Source: Pseudomonas kilonensis
Lineage (GTDB): Bacteria; Pseudomonadota; Gammaproteobacteria; Pseudomonadales; Pseudomonadaceae
DNA length: 64,000 nt
NCBI RefSeq assembly: GCF_001269885.1
Contig: NZ_LHVH01000035.1
Location: 372,001-436,000 of the forward strand
Direction: 5' to 3'
How positions within the stretch are numbered: the stretch's first letter is position 1; the number at the start of each line of letters is the position of its first letter. This document shows, piece by piece, positions 53,484 through 61,773 of the stretch. Below the pieces are notes generated by a model. It made no database searches, had not been told where the DNA came from, and saw only the letters and a list, made by a program, of their open reading frames with translations. Both the position numbers and the translations under genes were made by a program.

Positions 53484-53768
53484 ATGAGCGAGCCAACCGA
53501 CATCGACAACGACGAAGAAGAATTCGTCGAGAACACGCTGATCCAGGCCATCGAAAACCAGATCGAAAGTGACAATCCGCCTGCAGCCAAGGCCACTTTC
53601 AACAAGTTGACCTTGGTCGGTTATGAGCGCGAAGAAATCCTCAACCTGATGGCCCATGTGCTGGCGGTGGAGATCGATGCGATCCTGGAAGAGGATCGCC
53701 CGTTCAATACCGAGTGGTACGAAGCCGCCTTGCGCGCGCTGCCTGAGTTGCCGCCGGAAAAGAAGTGA
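53484..53768 (+). CDS. Small acidic conserved protein (94 aa), unknown function
   Basis: MSEPTDIDNDEEEFVENTLI opens a protein that is strongly acidic at the N-terminus and helical afterwards, with no signal peptide. CAGGAG lies seven bases upstream of the ATG at 53484. It stands alone between the GST gene and a repeat. Homologues are common in pseudomonads as hypothetical proteins, from general familiarity; I cannot assign a domain. Confidence 0.75.
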   Translation: MSEPTDIDNDEEEFVENTLIQAIENQIESDNPPAAKATFNKLTLVGYEREEILNLMAHVLAVEIDAILEEDRPFNTEWYEAALRALPELPPEKK

Positions 53769-53789
53769 ACCGATAGGCAAAGTTGCTTC

Positions 53790-53916
53790 TGTGGCGAGGG
53801 GATTTAGCGAAACGTCGCACCGCCCCGCTGGGGCGCGAAGCGGCCCTAAAAAAGTGGACTCATTACGATTTTGGGCCTGCTGCGCAGTCCAGCGGGGATA
53901 AATCCCCTCGCCACAA
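53790..53916. repeat. Palindromic repeat (family B), left arm partly degraded
   Basis: CTGTGGCGAGGGGATTTAGC at the left has lost the TATCCCC part of the usual arm, whereas the right arm GATAAATCCCCTCGCCACAA is intact. Inner GGGGCGCGAAGCGGCCCT and GGGCCTGCTGCGCAGTCCAG hairpins are recognisable. Confidence 0.8.
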
Positions 53917-54039
53917 GGAATCTGCCTGGACTCGCTACAAAAAAACAAAAAAAGCATGACACTGAGACTGGACAGGCCGGCCGAGTGCGCTCACCTTAGT
54001 GACGCTGTCGACCAAATTCCTAGAAAGTCTGGAGTCCTT

Positions 54040-54285
54040 ATGTCGCTTACCCCTGAGCTGGTTGCCGAACTGGAAATCCTCGCACTCTTCAACCTGGACA
54101 GTTCCCAGGAAGGCCTGAAAATTCATCAGACCGCTGCCCCTAAAGCGATTGCCGCTGCCCAACGCCTGTTCGAAAAAGATCTGATCACCCAGCCCGACGG
54201 TGGTTACCTGACAAGCCTGGGCCGAGATGCCGCCCAAAACGTACAAACCGTCCTGACGATACTCAGCGTGCAAGAAGCCGCCTGA
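54040..54285 (+). CDS. TIGR02647-family small protein (81 aa)
   Basis: Matches a short family found in Pseudomonas and Vibrio; MSLTPELVAELEILALFNLD and QTAAPKAIAAAQRLFEKDLI suggest a helical winged-helix-like fold, sometimes described as DNA-binding. GGAG is six bases upstream of the ATG. It is separated from cyaA by 170 bases containing an imperfect hairpin GGAAATC-N9-GGATTTCC near 54302-54326 that lacks a T-run. Confidence 0.8.
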   Translation: MSLTPELVAELEILALFNLDSSQEGLKIHQTAAPKAIAAAQRLFEKDLITQPDGGYLTSLGRDAAQNVQTVLTILSVQEAA

Positions 54286-54454
54286 TCCCCCCTGTCGCCC
54301 ACGGAAATCTCCTTTACGGGATTTCCGCAGGCGCACGGGTGCCTTGCGTAAAAAACCGGCATCCGAATTCTGTTTTCAGCTTAAGAATTCCCAAGATCGG
54401 GCGCTAACCTGCCATCACCCCCACGTTCGACGCCGCGAGCCGGTTTGAGCTGAC

Positions 54455-57298
54455 ATGACCCGCAATCACGAAATACGCCCCGATCTGGACGAGGGAATCG
54501 ACCGCAAGGTCTTGAGCCAGTTGCGCGCACGTTTTCTCAAGCTCAACACCGTGCGGATGGAGCGCGCCCTCGAAGGCCTGTCGCCGCGCCAGCAAGGCGT
54601 GCTGACGTTGCTGCCGCTGTTCTTCCACGTCAACCATCCGCTGCTGCCCGGCTACGTTTCCGGCAGCACGCCTGCCGGGCTGTCGAACTACGAGCCTGAC
54701 GCCAATATCCTTGCCGAAGCCCAGCGGCTGACCCGTTCGTTTTCCTACAAGCCCCGGCACGGCAGCAACCCGCCACGGCCGATCCTTGGCCTGTTCCTGA
54801 TGGGCAGCCTCGGCACCCTGGCCCAAGCCGACCAGAGCGACATGGACGTGTGGGTGTGCCACGGGCCGGACCTGAGCGACGATGAACTGGCCGAGCTGCG
54901 CAAGAAATGCCAGTTGCTGGAGATCTGGGCCGCGACCCAGGGCGCCGAAGCCCACTTTTTCCTGATCGACCCGGCGCGTTTCGTAAGGGGTGACCGTGAC
55001 AACCAGCTCAGTTCCGACGATTGCGGCACGACCCAGCATTACCTGTTGCTGGACGAGTTCTACCGCACCGCGATCTGGCTGGCCGGGCGCACGCCGATCT
55101 GGTGGCTGGTGCCGGTCTATGAAGAAGAGAACTATGAGCAGTACACCCATACGCTGATGTCCAAGCGTTTCATTCGCGCCGATGAAACCCTGGACCTGGG
55201 GCACCTGGCCTACATTCCGCCAGGCGAATTCGTCGGTGCCGGGCTCTGGCAGCTGTTCAAAGGTATCGAGTCGCCCTACAAGTCCGTGCTCAAGCTGCTG
55301 CTGACCGAGGTCTATGCCAGCGAACACCCGAATGTCCGCTGCCTGAGCCTACGCTTCAAACAGGCCGTGTTTGCCAATCGCCTGGACCTCGAAGAGCTGG
55401 ACCCGTACATGCTGGTCTACCGCCGCATCGAGGAATACCTCAATGCCCGCGGCGAATCCGAACGCCTGGAGTTGATCCGCCGCGCGCTGTACCTGAAGGT
55501 CAATCGCAAGCTCACCGGCCAGACGCGCAGCAGCGGCTGGCAACGGGTACTGCTCGAGCGACTGGCTCGGGAATGGGGCTGGGACCAGCGTCAACTGGCG
55601 CTGCTGGACAGCCGCAGCCAATGGAAAGTCCGCCAGGTCAGCCACGAGCGACGGGCCCTGGTCAATGAGCTCACCCACAGCTACCGCTTCCTGACCCAGT
55701 TCGCCCGCACCGAGAAAACCGTCAGCCTGATCAACAAGCGCGATCTCAACGTGCTTGGCCGGCGGTTGTATGCGGCCTTCGAGCGCAAGGCCGACAAGGT
55801 CGAGTTCATCAACCCTGGCATCGCGCCGGACTTGGCCGAAGACACCCTGACGCTGGTCCAGTCGCCCAACAAGAAAGAACCGGGGCAGAACCAGTGGGCG
55901 CTGTACAACGGCAGCCTCAACGCCCTGGAGTGGGAGAATTTCGCGCCGATCAAGCGCTGCCGCGAGCTGCTGGAACTGCTGACCTGGTGCCATCGCAACG
56001 GCGTGATCGACAGCAGCACGCGCCTGGCGCTGCACCCAGGCGACAGCGACCTGAGCGAGTTCGAACTGTTCAATCTGCTGGGCAGCCTGCAACAGTCCAT
56101 CGCCCTGCCCTTGACCACCGTGGATGAAGCACAGTTGCTGCGCGCCAGCGTGCCCAGCGAAGTGCTGATTCTGGTGAACGTCGGCGTCGACCCGCTCAAG
56201 CACCACCGCGACCTGAATATCCTGATGACCACCGAGCGCACCGACTCCCTGAGTTATGCCGGGGTCCGGGAGAACCTGGTGCTGACCCTCGACCAGGTCA
56301 CGCTCAACAGTTGGAACGAGGTGCTGGTCAACCGTTTTGACGGCGAACACGCCCTGCTCGACTGCCTGCGCGATTACCTCAACGACCTGCCCGTCACCCA
56401 GCACCAGCCACGCTTGCAGGTGCGCTGTTTCTGCCACAACCGCGCCCAATTCATTGCGCGGCGCGTCGAAGAAGTCATCGACACGGCGCAGACCCTGCTG
56501 CTGAGCAGGCTCAATCACCGCTATCTGCTTCAGGTCCAGCAGCACTATCACGTGCTGGAGCTGGTGCCCGGCCAGGTCAATCACGTGGCGCTGGGCAGCC
56601 TGTCGGCGCTGATGGATTACCTGGGCGAGGAACTGACGGCCTACAGCCCCTTGCACCTGGACCCGATGGCCCTGGAAGACCACGACCTGGCGCTGATCCT
56701 GCCCATGGGCCAGCCCGAGTGCATCCAGGTGTTCTACCGGACCAACGAAGACGAAGCCGATCTGTATGTGCTCGATGAGTTCAACGCACTGTGGCAGCAA
56801 CACGTGCCGTATCACGACGAACAAAGCCTGCTGGTGCCGCTGCAGCGCTTTTTGCAATCGGTGCTGTACCGTCGCGATGCCCTGCTGCCGCTGGATGTCG
56901 CCCAGCCGCTGACCCTGGAAACCCTGTACTACCAGTTATTGCCCTCAGGCAGCGGCCGGGCGCGACGGATCGAAGCGCGGCAAGCCCCGCAGATGCTGGT
57001 CAACAAGCCGTTCTATGACGTGCAGGCGATCATCGGCAAAGCGGCGCACGGGCAGGTACACGTCACCCTGTATTGCGATCAGCAGGAGTTTTCCGAACTG
57101 GAACATGGTGACCAACTGTTCCGCGTGGTCGCCAGGGAGATCGTCGAACAGCGCCGCGAAGCCCAGCGCTATCGCTGCTACATCACCGACCTGGATCTCT
57201 CGGGCCTGGTGGGCGACGGCGCCTGTTCAAGCAATTTGTACCTGCGCTACAAGGCCGACCTGGAACGCGCCCTGAACGAGGCACTGAACCAGGTCTGA
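54455..57298 (+). CDS. cyaA: Class I adenylate cyclase (947 aa)
   Basis: Produces cAMP from ATP. The N-terminal catalytic domain contains GSLGTLAQADQSDMDVWVCH with the acidic pair typical of class I (nucleotidyltransferase-like) enzymes; the long C-terminal part is regulatory. Length is close to enterobacterial and P. aeruginosa CyaA. It is the largest gene of the window and stands alone, ending eight bases before the convergent rnk. Confidence 0.96.
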   Translation: MTRNHEIRPDLDEGIDRKVLSQLRARFLKLNTVRMERALEGLSPRQQGVLTLLPLFFHVNHPLLPGYVSGSTPAGLSNYEPDANILAEAQRLTRSFSYKPRHGSNPPRPILGLFLMGSLGTLAQADQSDMDVWVCHGPDLSDDELAELRKKCQLLEIWAATQGAEAHFFLIDPARFVRGDRDNQLSSDDCGTTQHYLLLDEFYRTAIWLAGRTPIWWLVPVYEEENYEQYTHTLMSKRFIRADETLDLGHLAYIPPGEFVGAGLWQLFKGIESPYKSVLKLLLTEVYASEHPNVRCLSLRFKQAVFANRLDLEELDPYMLVYRRIEEYLNARGESERLELIRRALYLKVNRKLTGQTRSSGWQRVLLERLAREWGWDQRQLALLDSRSQWKVRQVSHERRALVNELTHSYRFLTQFARTEKTVSLINKRDLNVLGRRLYAAFERKADKVEFINPGIAPDLAEDTLTLVQSPNKKEPGQNQWALYNGSLNALEWENFAPIKRCRELLELLTWCHRNGVIDSSTRLALHPGDSDLSEFELFNLLGSLQQSIALPLTTVDEAQLLRASVPSEVLILVNVGVDPLKHHRDLNILMTTERTDSLSYAGVRENLVLTLDQVTLNSWNEVLVNRFDGEHALLDCLRDYLNDLPVTQHQPRLQVRCFCHNRAQFIARRVEEVIDTAQTLLLSRLNHRYLLQVQQHYHVLELVPGQVNHVALGSLSALMDYLGEELTAYSPLHLDPMALEDHDLALILPMGQPECIQVFYRTNEDEADLYVLDEFNALWQQHVPYHDEQSLLVPLQRFLQSVLYRRDALLPLDVAQPLTLETLYYQLLPSGSGRARRIEARQAPQMLVNKPFYDVQAIIGKAAHGQVHVTLYCDQQEFSELEHGDQLFRVVAREIVEQRREAQRYRCYITDLDLSGLVGDGACSSNLYLRYKADLERALNEALNQV

Positions 57299-57305
57299 GA
57301 CGGGT

Positions 57306-57716
57306 TCAGAACGCGCAGTCGCCGCCATTGACCGGCTGCGACTCGACCTCCAGCAACGTCAGCTTCAGCGTCTTGCCACCCGGGGCCGGCCAGTCGATGT
57401 GCTGGCCGACCTTCAGGCCCAGCAACGCACTGCCCACTGGCGCCAGGATCGAGATCCGGCCTTCGTCGGCATTGGCGTCCTGTGGATAAACCAGCGTCAG
57501 GTGATAGTCCTTGCCACTGCTTTCTTCGCGGCAGTGCACGCGCGAGTTCATGGTCACGACATCGGCAGGCACTTCTTCGTGGCCCACCACGTTCTCGGCG
57601 CGATCCAGTTCGGTTTGCAGCGCAATCACGCCCGGCAGCGTTTCATCAAGGCTGTCGATCAGGCGTTCCAGACGCTGTACGTCCAGACGGGTAAGGGTAA
57701 TGGAAGGTGCGGTCAT
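57306..57716 (-). CDS. rnk: Nucleoside diphosphate kinase regulator Rnk (136 aa)
   Basis: Rnk has a short N-terminal coiled-coil (LTRLDVQRLERLIDSLDETL) and a GreA/GreB-like C-terminal domain (SRVHCREESSGKDYHLTLVY, ISILAPVGSALLGLKVGQHI). It binds RNA polymerase in E. coli and in P. aeruginosa was linked to alginate and NTP balance. An AAAGGAG ribosome binding site (57735-57729) lies about 12 bases before the ATG. A strong hairpin with a T-run lies just upstream of this site. It converges with cyaA. Confidence 0.94.
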   Translation of the reverse strand: MTAPSITLTRLDVQRLERLIDSLDETLPGVIALQTELDRAENVVGHEEVPADVVTMNSRVHCREESSGKDYHLTLVYPQDANADEGRISILAPVGSALLGLKVGQHIDWPAPGGKTLKLTLLEVESQPVNGGDCAF

Positions 57717-57744
57717 GATCCTGGCAGACTCCTTTCTTCTGCAC

Positions 57745-57782
57745 AAAAAAAGCAAAACCCCGCCACAAAAAGGCGGGGTTTT
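57745..57782 (-). terminator. Terminator-like hairpin immediately upstream of the rnk ribosome binding site
   Basis: On the minus strand AAAACCCCGCC pairs with GGCGGGGTTTT (11 bp, loop 7), followed by GCTTTTTTT. The T-run ends 28 bases before the rnk ATG, which leaves no room for a promoter after the hairpin. It either ends the DUF1289/cyaY transcript or is an attenuator in the rnk leader. I see no other gene in the 305-base gap 57717-58021 besides this and the repeat. Confidence 0.75.
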
Positions 57783-57881
57783 CACGGGCCTCGATAAGTG
57801 GAGGCGTAGCTGGACACTACCACAGCTCAATAAATAAACAACTCGGGACAAATCTACCCATTGTCATGGGGAGCAGAATTA

Positions 57882-58012
57882 CTGTGGCGAGGGGATTGTG
57901 GGAGCAAGGCTTGCCCGCGATGAATACAGCGAGGTCTCTCTGGAACCGAGGCGCTTGTATCGCGAGTAAGCTTTACTCCCACAGGGTTGCTAGGCAAGCC
58001 TTGCTCCCACAC
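57882..58012. repeat. Composite repeat: fragment of family B joined to family A plus an extra family A half
   Basis: CTGTGGCGAGGGGATT (57882-57897, the start of family B) runs without a gap into GTGGGAGCAAGGCTTGCCCG, whose inverted partner ends at 57983 with CTTTACTCCCACAG. A further half GGCAAGCCTTGCTCCCACA lies at 57993-58012. The join suggests that family A inserted into or replaced the body of a family B copy. Confidence 0.8.
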
Positions 58013-58021
58013 AGTGGGCGA

Positions 58022-58240
58022 TCACACCAGAGATTTGCGTTTAGCCGCCTCGGCGCAGATGACCCGCCGACGTTCGTCGTCGGCCGAGCGCCATTCGCGG
58101 ATATCTTCCACGTGGCGCAAGCAACCGAGGCAGACCTTCTGTTCATCCAGCTTGCACACGCCGGTACACGGCGACGGCACGGCCGGGCTGACGTTGCTGT
58201 AGAGCGGCTTGGGAGGCCGTATCGGGGCTGTCTGGCTCAC
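58022..58240 (-). CDS. DUF1289 (YdhL-type) small cysteine protein (72 aa)
   Basis: Short protein with the DUF1289 pattern SPCTGVCKLDEQKVCLGCLR: four cysteines that could bind a metal or cluster, followed by a basic helical end (DERRRVICAEAAKRK). A GTG at 58240 is the likely start, because no in-frame ATG gives family similarity; it lies four bases after the cyaY stop, so the two are probably co-translated. Function is unknown; its place next to the frataxin homologue is suggestive for iron or cluster handling, but that is inference. Confidence 0.8.
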   Translation of the reverse strand: MSQTAPIRPPKPLYSNVSPAVPSPCTGVCKLDEQKVCLGCLRHVEDIREWRSADDERRRVICAEAAKRKSLV

Positions 58241-58244
58241 GCCG

Positions 58245-58577
58245 TCACAGGCCTTCGAAATCGAGTTCCGCGCCAGCCTGCTGCTTGACGATGCGCTCGA
58301 GCATCTCGCCCAACTGCTCTTCGCTCTTGTCGCACATCCAGCGTTCGCTTTCTTCGTCGTAGTCGAAATGAAAGCCACCGGAGACCGCCGCCAGCCACAA
58401 TTGCCGCAACGGTTCCTGGCGACTGAAAATCAACTGGCTGCCGTTTTCGAACTTGACGGTGAGAACACCGGCGGAGATTTCCAGGTCAATGTCCAGGCCA
58501 CTGTCATCGAACACATCCTCCAGCGTTTGCTGGGTCGCATCGACCAGGTCGTGGAAACGGGCTTCAGTCAAACTCAT
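58245..58577 (-). CDS. cyaY: Frataxin homologue CyaY (110 aa)
   Basis: Iron-binding regulator of Fe-S cluster assembly by the IscS/IscU machinery. MSLTEARFHDLVDATQQTLE with an acidic first helix (EDVFDDSGLDID) and the core LTVKFENGSQLIFSRQEPLR plus GGFHFDYDEESERW are the frataxin pattern. Full length. Divergent from lptM, followed by the DUF1289 gene. Confidence 0.95.
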   Translation of the reverse strand: MSLTEARFHDLVDATQQTLEDVFDDSGLDIDLEISAGVLTVKFENGSQLIFSRQEPLRQLWLAAVSGGFHFDYDEESERWMCDKSEEQLGEMLERIVKQQAGAELDFEGL

Positions 58578-58762
58578 TGCGGCAACCTCGAAAATGTCTG
58601 CTCATGCTCAAGCGCCGCAAGATACGGACGCTTCCCGGCGATTGCAAAGGATATACCCACTGACGACCACCAGCGCCGCCGGACGGGCGCCCCGTTGCAT
58701 AGGCAAGCTGACGGGTGGCCGGTATACTCCGGCGCAATTAAAGCATTTTCAAGGATTTCGCC

Positions 58763-58942
58763 ATGAAGCGCCTGATCTCTTCCCTTGCTGCGCTCGTCGC
58801 GGTTGCCTGCCTCGTGACAGCCTGTGGTCAAAAAGGTCCGCTGTACCTGCCTGATGACAGCAAGTCTCCCGAAGAACAAGCAGAACAGGCCAAGTCGTCG
58901 CAATCCAAGTCGCACTCGCACGACACCCACACCACTTACTAA
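58763..58942 (+). CDS. lptM: LPS-assembly-associated lipoprotein LptM (YifL-type, 59 aa)
   Basis: A very small lipoprotein just before lysA. MKRLISSLAALVAVACLVTA is followed by the lipobox cysteine in CGQKGPLYLPDD, the invariant YifL/LptM segment; the rest is a polar Ser/His-rich tail. E. coli LptM helps maturation of LptD at the outer membrane. AAGGA lies eight bases before the ATG. TATACT at 58723-58728 is a possible -10 element. It is the first gene of the lysA-dapF-xerC operon and corresponds to lppL in P. aeruginosa. Confidence 0.93.
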   Translation: MKRLISSLAALVAVACLVTACGQKGPLYLPDDSKSPEEQAEQAKSSQSKSHSHDTHTTY

Positions 58943-58951
58943 GGGAACGCC

Positions 58952-60199
58952 ATGGACGCTTTTAACTACCGTGGCGGGGAGCTGTTCGCGGAAGGGGTTG
59001 CCCTGTCCGCGATCGCCGAACGTTTCGGCACGCCGACCTATGTCTACTCCCGCGCTCACATCGAAGCCCAGTACCGCACGTTCGCCGATGCCCTCGAGGG
59101 CATGCCGCACCTGGTGTGTTTCGCTGTAAAAGCCAACTCCAACCTGGGTGTACTCAATGTCCTGGCGCGCCTGGGCGCCGGTTTCGACATCGTCTCCGGT
59201 GGCGAGCTCGAACGTGTGCTGGCCGCTGGCGGCAGCGCCGACAAGATCGTGTTCTCCGGCGTCGGCAAGACCCGTGAAGACATGCGTCGCGCCCTGGAAG
59301 TTGGCGTGCACTGCTTCAACATCGAGTCCACCGACGAGCTGGAGCGCCTGCAAATCGTCGCCGCCGAGCTGGGCGTCCGCGCGCCGGTCTCCCTGCGCGT
59401 GAACCCGGACGTCGACGCTGGCACCCACCCGTACATTTCCACCGGTCTCAAGGAAAACAAGTTCGGCATCGCCATTGCCGACGCCGAAGACGTGTACGTG
59501 CGCGCCGCCCAACTGCCGAACCTGGAAGTGCTGGGCGTCGATTGCCACATCGGCTCGCAACTGACCACCCTGGAGCCTTTCATCGATGCCCTCGACCGCC
59601 TGCTGGCGCTGGTCGACCGCCTCGGCGACTGCGGCATCTACCTGCGTCATATCGATTTGGGCGGCGGTGTCGGCGTGCGCTACCGCGACGAAGAGCCGCC
59701 GCTGGTGGCCGACTACATCAAGGCCGTGCGTGAGCGCCTCGACGGGCGTGACCTGGCGCTGATGTTCGAACCGGGCCGCTACATCGTCGCCAACGCCGGC
59801 GTGCTGCTGACCCAGGTCGAGTACCTCAAGCACACCGAGCACAAGGATTTCGCCATCGTCGACGCGGCGATGAACGACCTGATCCGCCCGGCGCTGTACC
59901 AGGCGTGGATGGACGTCACCGCCGTGCGCCCTCGCGACACCGCGGCACGCAGCTACGACATCGTCGGCCCGATCTGCGAAACCGGTGACTTCCTGGCCAA
60001 GGGTCGGGAGCTGGCGCTGGAAGAAGGCGATCTGCTGGCCGTGCATTCGGCCGGTGCCTACGGGTTTGTCATGAGTTCCAACTACAACACCCGCGGCCGC
60101 TGCGCCGAGGTGCTGGTGGACGGTGATCAGGCATTTGAAGTGCGTCGCCGCGAGACGGTAGCCGAGTTGTTTGCCGGCGAAAGCCTGCTGCCGGAGTAA
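58952..60199 (+). CDS. lysA: Diaminopimelate decarboxylase (415 aa)
   Basis: PLP enzyme that makes lysine from meso-diaminopimelate. The PLP lysine is K60 in LVCFAVKANSN; the HIDLGGGVGVRY glycine loop and the C-terminal GPICETGDFLAKGRELAL cysteine box are present. Standard length. GGGAAC precedes the ATG, nine bases after the lptM stop. It is followed four bases later by dapF, which makes its substrate. Confidence 0.98.
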   Translation: MDAFNYRGGELFAEGVALSAIAERFGTPTYVYSRAHIEAQYRTFADALEGMPHLVCFAVKANSNLGVLNVLARLGAGFDIVSGGELERVLAAGGSADKIVFSGVGKTREDMRRALEVGVHCFNIESTDELERLQIVAAELGVRAPVSLRVNPDVDAGTHPYISTGLKENKFGIAIADAEDVYVRAAQLPNLEVLGVDCHIGSQLTTLEPFIDALDRLLALVDRLGDCGIYLRHIDLGGGVGVRYRDEEPPLVADYIKAVRERLDGRDLALMFEPGRYIVANAGVLLTQVEYLKHTEHKDFAIVDAAMNDLIRPALYQAWMDVTAVRPRDTAARSYDIVGPICETGDFLAKGRELALEEGDLLAVHSAGAYGFVMSSNYNTRGRCAEVLVDGDQAFEVRRRETVAELFAGESLLPE

Positions 60200-60203
60200 G
60201 ACC

Positions 60204-61034
60204 ATGCTGCTGCGTTTTACCAAGATGCACGGCCTGGGCAATGACTTCATGGTCCTCGACCTGGTCAGCCAGCACGCGCACATCCTGCCCAAGCACGCCA
60301 AGCAATGGGGGGACCGGCACACCGGTATCGGTTTCGACCAATTGTTGATCGTCGAGGCACCCAATAACCCGGACGTGGATTTCCGCTATCGGATCTTCAA
60401 CGCCGACGGTTCGGAAGTGGAGCAATGCGGCAACGGCGCGCGCTGCTTCGCCCGCTTCGTGCTGGACAAGCGCCTGACCGCCAAGCGGCAGATCCGCGTC
60501 GAGACCAAGAGCGGCATCATCGAACTGGATGTGCGCAGCGACGGCCAGATCGGCGTCAACATGGGCGCTCCGCGCCTGGTACCGGCGGACATTCCCTTCC
60601 AGGCACCTGCCCAGGCCTTGAGCTATCAGGTGGATGTCGACGACACCACGGTGGAACTGGCAGCGGTCTCCATGGGCAACCCCCATGCCGTGCTGCGCGT
60701 GACAGATATCAACAGTGCCCCGGTGCATGAGCTGGGGCCGAAAATCGAGCATCATCCGCGCTTCCCCGCGCGAGTGAACGTCGGTTTCCTGCAAGTCATC
60801 GACCGCCACCGCGCACAATTGCGCGTCTGGGAACGCGGCGCCGGGGAAACCCAGGCCTGCGGTACCGGCGCCTGTGCGGCCGCAGTCGCTGCGATCAGCC
60901 AGGGGTGGATGGATTCGCCGTTGTTGATCGACCTGCCCGGCGGGCGCCTGTCCATCGAATGGGCAGGCCCTGGCCAACCGGTGATGATGACCGGCCCGGC
61001 AGTGCGCGTATACGAAGGACAAATTCGTCTTTGA
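60204..61034 (+). CDS. dapF: Diaminopimelate epimerase (276 aa)
   Basis: Converts LL- to meso-diaminopimelate, needed for lysine and peptidoglycan. The two catalytic cysteines are in EQCGNGARC (C75) and ETQACGTGACAAAV (about C219). KMHGLGNDFMVLD marks the N-terminus. The start at 60204 is used because it is the family-like MLLRFTKMHG; an earlier in-frame ATG inside lysA is less likely. Part of the lptM-lysA-dapF-DUF484-xerC series. Confidence 0.98.
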   Translation: MLLRFTKMHGLGNDFMVLDLVSQHAHILPKHAKQWGDRHTGIGFDQLLIVEAPNNPDVDFRYRIFNADGSEVEQCGNGARCFARFVLDKRLTAKRQIRVETKSGIIELDVRSDGQIGVNMGAPRLVPADIPFQAPAQALSYQVDVDDTTVELAAVSMGNPHAVLRVTDINSAPVHELGPKIEHHPRFPARVNVGFLQVIDRHRAQLRVWERGAGETQACGTGACAAAVAAISQGWMDSPLLIDLPGGRLSIEWAGPGQPVMMTGPAVRVYEGQIRL

Positions 61035-61047
61035 GTGAGCCAAACCC

Positions 61048-61773
61048 ATGACCGACCAGCCACAGGTTCCAGCCCCACAGCCCGACGAATCCCCCAGCCT
61101 TCCAGAAACCGCAGCTGTGGCGGCTTACCTGGAGGCTCATCCGGACTTCTTCGTCGAGCATGAAGAACTGCTTGCGACGATGCGCATCCCCCACCGGCGC
61201 GGCGATACCGTGTCGCTGGTTGAGCACCAGATGAAAATCCTGCGCGAGCGCAACATCGAAATGCGTCATCGTCTTTCGCACCTGATGGACGTGGCCCGGG
61301 ACAACGACCGACTCTTCGACAAGACCCGTCGGCTGATCCTGGCGCTGATGGACGCCAACACCCTCGAAGACCTGGTCATGAGCGTCGAAGACAGCCTGCG
61401 CCAGGATTTCCAGGTGCCCTTTGTCAGCCTGATCCTGTTCGGTGACAACGCCATGCCGGTGGGCCGCTGGGTGACCCACGCCGAAGCGCAGACGGCCATT
61501 GGCGGCCTGCTCACGGAAGACAAAAGCGTCAGCGGCAGCCTGCGCGAACATGAGCTGGACTTCCTGTTTGGCGAAGAACAACGCAAGCAGATCGGCTCCA
61601 CCGCCGTCGTCGCCATCGCCCACCAGGGCGTGCATGGCGTGCTGGCCATCGCCAGCCGCGATCCGCAGCACTACAAGAGTTCGGTGGGTACGCTGTTTTT
61701 GAGCTACATCGCCGAAGTCACTGGTCGGGTGCTGCCAAGGGTCGCCGGTTCGCTGCGCTCGGTACGCGGATGA
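61048..61773 (+). CDS. DUF484 protein (241 aa)
   Basis: Cytosolic protein with a GAF-like C-terminal domain. AAVAAYLEAHPDFFVEHEEL is the family opening, followed by a helical linker (MKILRERNIEMRHRLSHLMD) and a domain with GLLTEDKSVSGSLREHELDF. It always lies between dapF and xerC in gammaproteobacteria, but no ligand or role is established. The stop overlaps the xerC start (ATGATG). Confidence 0.93.
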   Translation: MTDQPQVPAPQPDESPSLPETAAVAAYLEAHPDFFVEHEELLATMRIPHRRGDTVSLVEHQMKILRERNIEMRHRLSHLMDVARDNDRLFDKTRRLILALMDANTLEDLVMSVEDSLRQDFQVPFVSLILFGDNAMPVGRWVTHAEAQTAIGGLLTEDKSVSGSLREHELDFLFGEEQRKQIGSTAVVAIAHQGVHGVLAIASRDPQHYKSSVGTLFLSYIAEVTGRVLPRVAGSLRSVRG

